Of a stretch of 64,000 bases of DNA, positions 12,659 to 24,345 are shown in pieces. A program made the position numbers and the translations under genes. The stretch lies in NCBI GenBank assembly GCA_029532415.1, contig JAQOTA010000047.1, positions 496,001 to 560,000 of the forward strand, read 5' to 3'. Numbering within the stretch: the first letter of the stretch is position 1; every line of letters begins with the position of its first letter. The stretch comes from Marasmius tenuissimus (Eukaryota; Basidiomycota; Agaricomycetes; Agaricales; Marasmiaceae). Below the pieces are notes generated by a model. It saw only the letters and a program-made list of their open reading frames with translations. It was not told the origin of the DNA and searched no databases.

Positions 12659-12880
12659 CACTGCAGGCAATGCGGGATCGTGTCGCCATGAACCGAGTTC
12701 AACTCTGTTTACGCTCAGTTTCCGCCAAGTTTACCACAAATTGGCTGCATGTACTACTTCACGTGACTTTCTCCTGCATGAGGCGAAGGCATGGACAACT
12801 TGCAGTGAACTTGGTGGAAACCGAGCGTAAACAGAGTTTACCTCGGTTCATGGTGACAAGAGCCCACTTTGCCCGCAGTG
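12659..12880. mobile_element. 222-bp fold-back element with ~77-bp arms
   Basis: The left arm, starting CACTGCAGGCAA and running through CCATGAACCGAG and CTCTGTTTACGCTC, is mirrored by a right arm ending TTGCCCGCAGTG at 12880. The two arms are about 85-90% alike by eye. The central loop is about 60 bp. It would form a strong hairpin if transcribed. No clear target duplication. Confidence 0.65.
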
Positions 12881-13185
12881 AAAACTCACTGCAATAGCCG
12901 GCAAGTAGCCCGTTTGAACCTGTATCAATGACATGTTCAGACATCGGACGATCGAACGGTCATTGAAGAAAACAGCGCTTACCATAAACCGGCTACCTCG
13001 AATTGACGGGATCTGGTTACACTTTGTGGATGTCAGGTATATCAATTGTCGAAGGATTCAGGAAGGGAGATGCAGGTGGCCTTATATGGATGTATGCCAG
13101 AGGAGGATTGGGCAAAGGGCAAAGGGCCAGAAAATGTCTAAGTCATAATTCTCAGGCTCTGGCACCAGCGAACCTATGTGGATCC

Positions 13186-16100
13186 GGTCAGTCACTGACC
13201 AGCCCCAGCAGTTGGAATCAGGGACTACCAACCTGACAGGCCTGGCCAGTGTCTGATTTGCAAAGGCTTTTTCAGACAGATACCTTTAGTCTGGTAGCGT
13301 CTGGTCTGCACCGTAGGACTGTCACGTACCTATAAGCAAATATCAGATTGGTATTCTCTTATCAGCAGCTGAATAGGACATACCGGGCTGACGTGTCATG
13401 AGCAGAAAAAGGGAGACTGGTCGGGGATGGCCAGGCTCTGTCAGACCGACGGTGCTGGTCAGATGGTGTCGGACTGGCTGAACTGATCCAATCCCATCAA
13501 AGTTCTTAAGCTGATCAGATGCTGACAGACTGAGAGATATATATAGGGATCCCTAGAAATTGGTGGAGGCGGCCTTGTGAACACAGAAAAAGGTATGAAC
13601 ACAGACAAGTTTTATTAAAAGTACCTACATACATACAGAATCTACAGGTACATACTTTTACGTGGGGGCCAGCAGCTGTTCAATGCGTACATACTACCAC
13701 CATCCTTCACTCTTCGTGACAACCTACAGAATTCGCATAAGCAAGTTGATTCGATGAGCAGTGATAGTAGAAAGAATCTATGTACCTCTGAAATCCTAGA
13801 TGTGTAGACCCATAGTGGTCTGGGGCATTTGGCAGAACTAGCGCATATACATGGTCAGCTTGTGGACATGTAGCTATAGATTTGGCGGGAACACACCTGT
13901 ATCCAAAACCTAATTCGGGGTAGTGACCACCTGCTAACGAACGAAGAAGAACCTCTCTAACCATCGACCGATAGCCTGTGTTGTGATTGCGAGGTGGACA
14001 GTTAGGTTTGCAAGTGTCGTGGGTGTAGGACAATACACGGCGGTAGTGGGAGAGATGATGGGGGGAGGGGGGAAAGGAGGGATGGGTGAAATTGGGACGG
14101 CGTTGGGTTTATATACCTGGGAGATGGACCGTGCGGCGGGTTGTGAAAGTACATAGCCCGTTCGCAAATTGATGACGCCGGTGACGACGCATACATCACC
14201 GACATTGTGCAATGGTCCAAAGACTGCCGGAGGCTGGAGCTAGCGAGTGTAAAACTGGGACGTCGAGTCCATCCTGAGTTTGACTCAGGATACAAGACGT
14301 TTGTCATTGTTGGATATTGTAATGATTGTTCAATTTGTAGATCCGAATGAAGACCGAGAACTGGTTAAGAGTAATCAGTATCTAGAGACTATCGTTCGAA
14401 TAAAATAAAATCGCCAACTCGGCCACGCACCTGGTAAATCCCATCTCACTTCCAAAGTCCAAACCCCACCGAGCTGTATTCCTTGGTCAATTTTCAGGTT
14501 TTTGGTACTCGTATAGATCACAGTGGTGACCAGGCAACCAGTCCATATGATAAGCACGAGATAGTGAGTTTTAAAGGTGATGGTGGTGGTAGAGGGTCAA
14601 GAGCAGCACCATCAGCAAACCTACACGGGTATTGCGCGGTCTTGGAGGTCTTTTCGGTATTTCACTTTTGAGGCGAAAGACTCACAATACCCTTCAAGAC
14701 TTGATCTACACTCGGATAATTTGCTTAGTACGAGCAATACCTCAACTTCTTGATAATTCATGCCACAAGACATAAATCAATACGCTAGACTATATTAGTA
14801 CTTACCAGTATTCAAATAATATTACATAGACCAAGCCCAAGTTGAACTTAGTGTCTGAAGAAAAGGTTGGATAGGGTTGGATGTGGGCGTGCTGACTTAT
14901 GTAAATGGAGTGTGAGAATTTCTGGGAAGAACTGCACAGTTGATCGGTAACTTCCGAGAGGCTTCTCTGATACCTGGCCTGATCATCATCCTTCACCCTG
15001 ATGCTTTTACAACCCGAGTCTGACTCCTTGATTCCGTCGGCCCCAACCACCCTCTGCTCCTTCAGTCTCGCGCCGTTTGGAGGTTACCGTTTTGAAGGGA
15101 GATTTCGATACTCACCAGGTGCGTACCCATATCGTATTCGTCGACTTGGCTTGCTCATATCACTTCCTTCTCATAGAGGGATTTTTTAGGTGGTTACCAT
15201 AACATTATCGCAGTCGTCCCATATTCAAGTCAAGTATGATACCCTCCCCTTTGGGCTCCCCTTACAGCTTGAAAATGTGCCGCTGATTATAACTCGAGGT
15301 ATCTATTTCAGCCTACACTGGGGCTCGAGAAAATCTGATCTGGCCTGTTTTAGCATCATGACACGCCGATACGCCGACGACTTACCTTCTGAGTGCCAAG
15401 TACAATATTATCTGCATCATGGTTGAGGTGTGCTACCAGCTTGTAACGGCTGTGAAGTGCCATTTCTAAAGCCCAGTTAGATCGCAAATGTCCGTGCACC
15501 AAGTCCCGTTCAACTCTAGACACCAACCAAGTGTGTTTGCCACTTTTCCTTGCTCCCGTGATTGTTTTTTAACGCTGCTTGACTGGCTATTCTCAGGAGA
15601 AGTAGAAGGAGAGGTGGACGAGGGGGTAATGCTGTATGATCCCATTAAGTGGACGTGATGATTTATTAGATAGACATGCCTCTCCATGTGACATAGATAG
15701 CCAGAATAAGAATTTTTTCCATTGTCATCCTGTGTATTGAAACCCATCGTGCACATATCTAATGGTCTTGCGAGCAGTATTGTGCTGTTCTACCCTCTCA
15801 AATCCTTCGGTCTTGCGCAAGATAGATGGTATTATATGGTATTCTATAATAAAATACATAGCTTGTACAATACGTGACGGTATGGTATTGCAAAGTGGTA
15901 TTATCATATTGTACAATACCCGAAATATGTATGTAGGATTGCTGATGATGTGTCAGTAACGTATCGGTCACCGAGAACTAGCTCACCGGCGGTACCAAGT
16001 TCAGCGCAAGCGCCCGTGGGACAGGCATCCAGAATCAATTTGAATCAGATACCCCGATGTTGGTTCAACGGCAACGACAATATTGATAACGACATGACAA

Positions 16101-16632
16101 GTAACTCAAGTATGTTGTACCCACAATACCAAGATATTGTGCGGTGAGCACTGACTGAACACGCACCAGCATGCTGTGATCACCACTTGGATAACCATTT
16201 CAAAGTCTGATTCAGCCCGAACAGTCCAACCTCAACCCATCATGCTTTGATACTCTCATTTCCTTCCGGCTTCCACTGACCGCTTATTTATCATACCTTG
16301 ACAGCCTGAGAGCTCTCTGGTGCATGTCGGGCACAACAAAGCCATTCTGTCTTTGTCTGATCAGGTTTCTCCGTTCCGATGTGCTCTGACCACTCACTGG
16401 TCACCGACTGATAATGTACGCTTGCCCTGACATTTTCTGTCCAGCTACTGATCATCTACTGTTCAGGCCCCACTATTCTGCCTTGACCTGATTGTGCGCT
16501 GACCACGGTAGTTTATCCTGATGGTACATTGTTATCGACTGATTATCTACTATTAAATTGAGCAAGTATGTACAGTGACTGATCTATGGCTACCATACTG
16601 TCGCTTCCAGGTCATTGCCGTCAGACACTGAT
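13186..16632. mobile_element. Putative DNA transposon with CTGA-rich subterminal repeats
   Basis: About 350-450 bp at each end are crowded with CTGATC, CTGACC and TCAGTC motifs. The ends are imperfect inverted repeats (GGTCAGTCACTGAC against GTCAGACACTGAT). Both ends are flanked by TGGATCC (13179-13185 and 16633-16639), a possible 7-bp target duplication. No transposase ORF was recognised inside. Boundaries are tentative because the two outermost terminal bases do not pair. Confidence 0.4.
14375..15050 (-). other. Possible membrane-protein exon fragments
   Basis: Two short minus-strand open segments carry hydrophobic helices: LIIWTGCLVTTVIY near 14.54 kb and FNLGLVYVILFEYW ending at a GTAAGT donor near 14.80 kb. 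I could not join them into a gene. They could be a remnant carried inside the putative element. Confidence 0.15.
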
Positions 16633-16661
16633 TGGATCCCCATAGTTTTGCTGGTGGGGGT

Positions 16662-17854
16662 TAGTGATGCCAACGGTTCGGTCTGGTCTGGTCTGGTCCG
16701 GGTTTGGTCCGGTTTACCCAAATCGGTTCAGACTGAACCGTTGGACATGTCCGGTCCGGTTCCAGAACCGATGGAACCGGTTTAACCGCGGTTCCAAGGG
16801 GGGGGGAAAAATAAAATTTATGACCCACACTCGAATTTTTTTTTAGGCGGGTCGAGGGGGGACTAACTACCTACGTAATTTCCATATATGGTAATACTTA
16901 CCGCTTTTGGATGTCTTGTCCGGCAATCTCCGGAGTTGAAAAGTCTTTCAAGGACCAGCTCCGCTGGCATCTCTGGAAGTGGCAGCAATAAGTCGAGAGG
17001 GTGCTTATAGCCCTGTGGAGCTTCACCCAAGCCTGACCCCGACTGAAGCAGAGCTTGGGGTGGGGGATGCCCCATACCTACTTAAGCACCACTACAAGGG
17101 TTACAGGTGGTGGAGATGGTGCTAAAAGGTAACATTTAGGTTGATTTTTGGCGAGAGCAAACAATTTTCATGGACACGGTCTGCTCTAGCTCCTTCCGAG
17201 GCCTTCAAAGGGCCTCATACGTCGAGAAAAATTTGGTCCAAAAATTTTTTTAAGGACCCCCGAGAGGGGACTAACTACCCACCCGGATGTCCGGGATCCA
17301 CGGCCCGCCCCCCCCTTGCGCGGTTCAACCAGCTTTTTATTTTTTGCCTATATTCTTGGGCTTTCTGAATGTTTATACTGCGTAGCTAATGTATACACTA
17401 GTGAAAATGAATAAAACTACCTTTAAAATGATAGAAAATAAGCGAAACTATCAAGGGAGGCCAACCTTTGGCTCACTATCACATGATGACCCACTGGTGG
17501 GTCATTTTTCCCACGCTTTGTCACGGGCGCTTATAGCGGCAGAACTGCCTCTACTAGCGCCGGCGAGCTCAGACCTGGCGGCAACAACCACAACTGGATG
17601 ATACCAAGTACAAATTTTGAGGCAGAACTTAATTTTCTCCTTTTAAATGAAATTCAATGCTGGTCTCTTGGTAGATACTGTCAAAAAAATATTGAATTGT
17701 AAATCTGGTTGAACCACCGTCAAACCGGTTGAAAACCGGCAAAAACCGAACCGGGGGCACGGTTATTTTCGGAACCGTTTTGGCCTCCGGTCCGGTTACG
17801 GTTCGGTCTCGAACCGTCAAACCGACGGTTCAGACCGAACCGTTGGCAACACTA
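16662..17854. mobile_element. Non-autonomous hAT-type DNA transposon (element 2)
   Basis: It has the same terminal sequence as element 1 (TAGTGATGCCAACGGTTCGG left, CCGTTGGCAACACTA right). Perfect 8-bp direct flanks GTGGGGGT lie at 16654-16661 and 17855-17862. A different 524-bp element (16795-17318) is inserted in it, so the original length was about 660 bp. No coding sequence. Confidence 0.85.
16795..17318. mobile_element. G/C-tract-ended element nested in hAT element 2
   Basis: Begins CAAGGGGGGG and ends CCCCCCCTTG, so the termini are inverted repeats. The insertion duplicated CGCGGTTC (16787-16794 and 17319-17326). The interior includes TATGACCCACACTCG near the left and GATGTCCGGGATCCACGG near the right. 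A second copy at 35732-36261 has its own 8-bp duplication. The 8-bp duplication suggests hAT-type mobilisation; no ORF of note. Confidence 0.85.
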
Positions 17855-18234
17855 GTGGGGGTTCCGATATTTTACAAATGAAAAATATTCAAGACGAGTA
17901 TTTTGAAGCCATGGTATTGTATGGATAACATGAGGCAACTCTGAAATATATAACGTTACCTGCGCCTGATAATTTCGCATCTTGTGCTGTGAGCTCTGTT
18001 TCCGCCCTCGCTTTCCGGCTGCTTTCCGGTTCGCTTTCCCGTCTACTCCGGCCAAGACCATCATGTTTTTTGTCTCTCAGAGCGTACCCTGCGACCTTTA
18101 AGACTCTTAATCACGAAGATAATACATAATTGAGTTCCAATGAACGGTGGATTTACTATGTGCTTGCTGCTCCTTGCCCTGTTCTCGTGTTATTTGTAAG
18201 TAAAAACCGGAAAGCGAACGGGAAAGAGAACTTT

Positions 18235-18600
18235 GAATTCCCCTAATGCGACGTGGTGGTGGTGGAATCAGGTGAAGAGGCGCAAAGGTTGACGTTGAAT
18301 TTTCTCACACTCGCTTTGGACTGTTTTCTTTTGTCTGGCACTCACGACCGCCTGAACACTAGCCTCGTTATAAAGGCTCTCGAGAAGAATCAAGAAACTG
18401 GATAGCGACAGCTGCGTATGGTTTATGAAGCTCAAACCACGTTGGTAGCAGATCAACAACCCCAGGAACCGGTTTCCGGAAGATTCAAAGTTTATGCTTC
18501 CTTCACCGCCGGATGTTTCATCTCTAAAGCGCTCTTGACATCAACCTGATCAGGGCCTTTGATCGCGATATATCGTCACCATCTCATACCGAGGTGCCCA
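18235..18600. repeat. Displaced upstream flank of ALDH copy 1
   Basis: GTGGTGGAATCAGGTGAAGA and, further on, a CAGGAACCGGnnTCCGGAAGATTC / GCCGGATGTTTCA block match 24.0-24.35 kb upstream of ALDH copy 2. A partial match lies at 35.2 kb upstream of the third copy. In copy 2 this sequence directly continues the ALDH upstream region; here it is 9.5 kb away. Confidence 0.55.
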
Positions 18601-19131
18601 AAGTTTATCAGCGTGAAGCTTCTAAGTAAGTAAACCCAGCCCCGGGCCCATTCTCGGAGGAAGGCTTAGTCTAAATTTAGGACCGCTCGGACTCCGATTG
18701 ACCATGCCATGCAATAAATCAATCCTTCCAAACCATTTTCGCACTACAATTCTCGATGATCTACCACTGTACGTGCAATCCCACCGTTGTGGCCTATAGT
18801 AACCGGGGCCTTTTTATGATTTGATGCACCCATCGATAACCAGCTCCGCGCTTTGATTGCATTCGAAAGCAGCGTGGAGTTCATCTTCCACTGCAACCTC
18901 ATAGAATCTGTATAATCTGTTTTCTTGGACGTCGTTGGTCCTTGGAAGACCGTCGAAGAGTTTTGACGACAGAGTTCGACAAACTGACAAAGTGATCTGC
19001 CATAGGGATATATATGACGAATAAATAGAGGACTAGCTACCCATCTGGAGTTCTGCTAGAAGTATAGGAATGGGGGCGTTAAGGGGAAGTAAAACTCTGG
19101 GTTTCTTTGGATCACGTTCAATGTGGATTAT

Positions 19132-20816
19132 TTATGTTATGCTGAGAATCTTGGAAGGCCCGCCCCCGAGGCCCCCGTATAAAAAAACGACAAGCTTGAG
19201 AGCGGCCACTTGGTGGGCTCTCGTCTGGTAGGCTACATCAGACTCAAGAACGCACAAATTCTCGAGTGAAGAAGATAAAACTCACCACCAACTCTATCTG
19301 CGCATCCCCCAACTTCTTCTCGAAGGCCACTAGTTCTTCCTTCAACTTGGTGGTTCTAGATGCGTCGCCGTCGTGGATTATCTTGCTGAGCGACCGAACG
19401 GTGTCATCCATTCGGACCACGTTTGACTGATAGGATAGATCAGGCATGAAAACAAAAAACTCCTCGAATCAAGAAGATACAACTTACCACCATCTCCGTC
19501 TGTGCATCCCCCAGCTCTCTCCTCAAGGCCGCGAGATCCTCCTTGGTGTCTCTCAGTGTGTCGCCGTCGTAAGTCACCTTACTGAGTGACTGAACAGCAC
19601 CATGCACTTCAAGACGAATGGCACAAACATTACTCGTCTAACAGGATAAATCAGAAACTCATATTTACACCGAGGTCAGACCGAGCAAAAACGGACAAAG
19701 CTCACCATGAATATCATATGCGCATCCATCAGCTCCTTCCTGAAGCCAGCTAAATCTTCCTTGGTTGTACTCGCCAAAAGGCAACGCTTAGCGAGTGTCT
19801 TGCGCCCGAGCTTCTCAACATAACCACGGATACGACTGAGGATCCTGCGTTCAATTACCCGCATATCAGCCTCAGCTCCCAAAACACCGAGTATACGAAA
19901 TGAAACTCACCGTCCAAAGGCTTCTATATGTCGCGTCATCTCTTCCGTCAGCTCGATTGGATGGTCGATGGTAGTCCCGTTGAACTGCATTTGATCTTGT
20001 ATCTTCGTCGACAATTCGTTGAAAATGCGAGTGGCAAGATAGAGAAGATTGTTTATCTCCTCCGTGTTGCCGCGCAGGGTCTAGAAGGAAAAGAGAACAT
20101 TAGCACAGAATTGGATCCACGTGAATCACAAGGGCATACCCTGACCAGCTCCCCGAGCTGCTGCAACACAGTTCCCACAGGTTTCAATATTGCCAAGCCA
20201 GGAACGCCGCTCTCAGAAACGCTGCTGAGCGTAGAGACAACACTGCCGGCAAGGATCAAGCCATTCTCCCAGGTGTATCGGGAAGCCTAGTTGTACAAGG
20301 GCTTGAGCCGACGTTATCGAAGAGCAAAAAAGAGACGACAGTTCACCCCAGAAGAGTTCTCGAACTCCCTTTCAAGCTTCTGTTTGAGCTTGCCGCATTT
20401 ATTCTTCAACTCGATCGAAGCAAGTTTACGTCGCCATCCAGTCAGTTTAGGACTATTTTGTTGATCTTCGAAAAGCTTGGTAATATTCTGCACGACTCTT
20501 TCAGGGCATCAGATACAGAGCCTGGGCTGGGGCGTGTCAAAACCAAAAGGACTTACTTATAAAACCCCCGATAGCCTCTGCTGCTCGTTGAATGACCTCG
20601 GCCCTTCACGATCAAGTCAGTCATGAAATAACATGCATCCTGTGCAACCTCAAGGAGAGGGTGCTCATTATTTATGGCACGCTAGATTGACAGAGCTGTG
20701 AGTGGGCATGTCCACGGGATTCAGAGGTCAGCATGAATCAGACTGACCAGTTTATCCGCAAGAACGTGGAGATTGGCCTGGAGCCGTTCAGGCTCTTCAG
20801 CGGTCTGCGTTGCCAT
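19132..20816 (-). CDS. HeLo/MLKL-N-terminal-like helical protein, gene A
   Basis: Nine exons: 20816-20748, 20681-20557, 20497-20347, 20286-20140, 20080-19911, 19844-19706, 19637-19488, 19426-19286, 19224-19132. They give 394 residues with all phases consistent. Residues 1-115 form a family-specific helical and basic N-terminus. Residues ~116-267 resemble the four-helix-bundle-plus-brace domain found at the N-terminus of MLKL/HeLo-type cell-death proteins. Visible parts are a WENGLILAGSVVSTLS helix, PGLAILKPVGTVLQQLGELV, a GNTEEINNLLYLATRIF helix and KEDLAGFRKELMDAHMIFM. The closing TKEDLAxxRxELxDA motif recurs in exons 7 and 8, an exon-level tandem repeat that is unique to this copy. The fold assignment is by pattern only. 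No nucleotide-binding or kinase domain follows, so it would be a stand-alone effector-like module. Confidence 0.7.
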
Positions 20817-21835
20817 CAGGAATGCATACTATCTGAGACAGAAATTGTCGTGGAGGGAGAGTGGGTTTTTGAGTAAGACGGCGTGGCCCGCTTTTAAGTA
20901 AGGATACGGATGTCCGACGGACAAGGACGGACGAAGCTGTTAACGAGCGTCATTGATATAGACAGAAGGGTCATCAGAAGGTCTAAAGCTGGAAAAGCGA
21001 AACGTCAAAGCCTAGTACAAGACTAGCACTCATTTAGATGAACGTGAGCATGGAGCGAGCGGCATAAAGCTGTTAGTGAGGCATACCCAGATATATTAGA
21101 TGTGAGGTATCGGCGCTCTATTCGCGCTGAGAGCTGTTGAATAGGACAAGAGCTGTTGACTTCAACCAAGTTGAACGAAAGAATTTTGAGTGCTTGGGGT
21201 GGTCGAGCATGGCGGCTTCGGCAGGAGTTGGCGAAAGACGTCTGTATTAAAATACATGAATATGAATCATGGGCCAACCTTCAGAAACTACCGTGAGAGT
21301 GTATGTCCCGTTGGTCCTGGGCTGGGCGGGAGCATTCCCCGCTTTAGTACTGGCCTTGATCGGCAGTTATCGCCGACTCTTGCTGGGGAAACTGAGAAAG
21401 CGTATCTGATAATCCGATTCGACACTGAGCACCGGCTCGATTCTGTATTCTTGACATATCGACATTGATGAATCCCAGAAGTGTTCTTCTTCCGCCCAGA
21501 TAGACAAAGTCCTCTTGACTCCACTGGTAAATGGATCGACAGCCCGGTTTCCGGGCTTTGAGCGTCGTCGTGGTGAAAGTTGGGAACAAGAGTCACGAGT
21601 TACGGTCACCAGGTTTCAACGCGACAGGTCACAATCAAGAAGGGGTCACGCCGCTCCTCAATTCGGATTCCGTGCTTCCAAATTTCAATACACCGTCTTT
21701 GGAGCCGGTCCGCTTGGAAGTCCAATCTTTGACAGAAAATTGAGGTCAATCAGAGACGTGTGAGGACTTCTGACGAGAATAAACCCGCCAAACTGAGGAT
21801 GAGCGTATTTGCTCTGTACGCCGTGCCTGCCCAAT
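20817..21835. other. Upstream region of gene A
   Basis: No supported coding sequence. It should contain the promoter of minus-strand gene A and holds dispersed repeat copy 3. Confidence 0.4.
21580..21660 (+). repeat. Dispersed ~80-bp repeat, copy 3
   Basis: TTGGGAACAAGAGTCACGAG, then CGGTCACCAGGTTTCAACGCG and GGGGTCACGCCGCTCCTC. It is diverged but keeps the order. It lies about 0.8 kb upstream of gene A. Confidence 0.45.
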
Positions 21836-21946
21836 GACTGACCAGCTCAGTTAATCAAAGCGCCGTGGTGATATGTAAATGGGCCAAAGCACCGATCCGA
21901 TGATGTGAGACTCGTGAGTCCGATCCTTGCGTTCACAAGTTAACCA
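21836..21946 (+). pseudogene. Decayed tRNA-Ile relative
   Basis: GACCAGCTCAGTTAATCAAAG matches the D-arm of the 6.4-kb tRNA, and GAGTCCGATCC resembles a B box. The acceptor stem no longer pairs. It occupies the same place relative to ALDH copy 2 as the intact tRNA does relative to copy 1, which indicates co-duplication. Confidence 0.55.
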
Positions 21947-22182
21947 AAATCCTCAATAGAGGCCTGTGATATGGATACATCCAAGTGTAGTAGCGTACGA
22001 TACAAGAAATGATAATGATACAGTGGTAATTGAAGTCTACTCCATGCAAGTTGAAGCAATTGTAGTCATGGATCATGATATTAAAAAGGAAAATCGACGG
22101 GGGGAAGCCATACTGTCCACCCCCGGTCCCCCACCAGTAGACACTCACCCGCCGTTCCTGTCTACAAATTCCTTCCCCGCCT

Positions 22183-23856
22183 TCAAACATGGGCAGGAAA
22201 CCTCGGCCCACCGAGGGAACCAAACGTGGCAATCTTGGCGAGTCCCAGTTTCGCATCGGAATATGGCGGATAAGGGTATCTGAGGGGTGTGGGGAGGATC
22301 CGATGGAAGCCACTACAAAGATCGTTTATTAGCATGTAGGAAGGGAAGAACGGAGAGCAGGAGAAACTCACAGCCCAGAACCTCGTCCACCACTATGGGT
22401 ATGACTACCCAGTACGCCTCTACAATGCGAGAACTCATCAAACCCAGCCTGACCAACGCTGAAGTGTATGAACGTCTGATTAATCACTACGTTCGTGCTT
22501 TTGGTCGTTTGAAGGACTGGATGATCGTTGTCATTACACAGAAAAAGGCCAAAAAAATGAAGAAAAGACGCACCACGTTTTCTAAACGCTCTATCCCTCG
22601 AGAACACATACATCGTTCTCACCTCCTCCCTCTCAAGAGACTCCACCGCATCCTCCCACCTCTCAACAGGTACGATCGGTATAATCGGTGCCATCATGCC
22701 TTCGTCATTTTGCAAAAGTACGTCCGACAAGGGGACTCCACGTACAACGGTCGGCGCGACGTATCGCTTCTCCCTGACTGTCTCACCACCGATGGCGATT
22801 TGACCCTTCGTTCGGCTGAGAAAGGATGCGACGTGATCGAAGGCTTCCGTATCGACGAGGCGCGTGAATGCAGCAGGTGGTGGAGATCCATTCGGGAACA
22901 GTTTAGCGTGCCTGATGAGGAGAACCGTGTCAGCTCAACACGTGCATTCATGAGAGAGGAATAAGGACATACGCGCTCTGGAACGCCTGCACGACCCTCT
23001 CTTCCTCCCCACCCAACACAAACACCCAATCCAGAGCCCCAATCGTTTGTCCTGCATTGACCGATTTCGCCCATAAGATCTTCCTTGCAGCGCGTACGAG
23101 GGATCGGGTTGACATGCTTGTTGAATCGAGGAATACAGGTGATTTCCCTGCGAGATGGAGCGTCGTAGACGTTAGACGCCGCGCAGCTGCACACGCAATC
23201 ATCTTTCCTAGGTATCGAGTGCCGGTGAAGTGGATGTGTGCCCAAGTAAGAGGGAGAAGAGTTTCCAATGGTGTCTCGACGGCACGAACGACGTCGGGGT
23301 CCATATACCTCCCAACCAACTCAGCCATCCACCCATGACCACTCGGAATGTGGAGAACGGCACAGTTCCCCGCTGCAATCGCTGATGCCAATGGAACGAA
23401 ACTCGTGTAGAGCGGGTAACTGGAGTGAGGAACGATCAACACAACACCCTTTCCTCGCTTCTTCCCCCCACGAGCCCATTTTTCCAGCCCTTTGAACGTC
23501 TGATGCACCTCTTTCAACGTGGCAGCGATCTCGTATACCTGCGTCTCGAACTGCGGTCGCCCTATTTCGTTCTGCAGGATGGATTCTTCGTTTTCTTGAA
23601 TCATTCTAGCTAGTGCAAGGAGTTGACGCTTCCGAGACCGAATACACGTCAATTTTCCGTGGTTGGCGAAAGAGGAATGCTGGGTAAAGGAATGGACGAG
23701 GTCGGCGTGCATGGTGGGGATTATGTCGTGGGTATAGATGTCGCCTATCATGGGTGGAGGATCTGGCAGGCTTTTGACCGTCCGGTTTGTAAGTGTGTGG
23801 GCGGTTTGAAAAGTGAGGGTAGAGTGTTGTGAGCGGATTGAGGATGCGGACGACAT
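22183..23856 (-). CDS. ALDH3-like protein lacking catalytic residues (copy 2)
   Basis: Four exons (23856-22973, 22911-22574, 22516-22372, 22312-22183) have exactly the lengths of copy 1 (884, 338, 145, 130 nt) and give 498 residues. The two proteins are about 90% alike by eye. The same active-site losses are present: PHSSYP for PWNYP, LHLAGKSP for ELGGKSP, and GQTI in place of the cysteine motif GQTC. GMMAP replaces EIFGP and the glycine-rich PFGG loop is deleted. Introns keep their positions but differ in length and sequence. Because the losses are shared they predate the duplication, and both frames stayed open afterwards. Function unknown. It would not be expected to oxidise aldehydes by the usual mechanism. 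Confidence 0.8.
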
Positions 23857-23999
23857 TTTAGAGGGCCAGAGGGGAATGTGGCATGGCATTTATGGCTTTG
23901 TCCATTTTATATGATGCCTGTGGCCTTTGAACGTTTCGTCATTTCGTATGGTGATTGCTGGAACGCCGGCGTAGATGAATTGAAATCTGGAATGCTCCG

Positions 24000-24345
24000 A
24001 CCTGTGGTGGAGTCAGGTCAAGAGGCAAGGGTTGGATTTCCCACGGGCGCGACTCACCTCTTTACTTCCAAATCCAGGGATTCGCTCGTATTCATCGATA
24101 TTCATTCGTCCACTGCCATTTCACGGTCACGCATTATAACTTCAGACTGGCCCAGCAACCATTTAACTACTATGGCTGCATATAACCCCCAGAGGCTTGA
24201 AGCTTGAAGCACGATCGGTTGGAAATAAAAGATGCCAGGAACCGAATCCAGGAATCTTCCGGCCGGATGTTTCACATCTGAGCTCGATCTCGACCTGACT
24301 GAGGCCTCTCCATCGCTCTGACGCTCGGAGCGCTCGAGGACAGAG
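24000..24345. repeat. Upstream flank of ALDH copy 2, shared with 18.25 kb
   Basis: Contains GTGGTGGAGTCAGGTCAAGAG and CTTCCGGCCGGATGTTTCA, which also occur at 18235-18600 in the same order. It is contiguous with the ALDH 5' region here. Confidence 0.55.

Noticed and set aside
16863..17368. Short ORFs inside the nested G/C-tract element
   Set aside because: Not preserved in the second copy at 35.7-36.3 kb.
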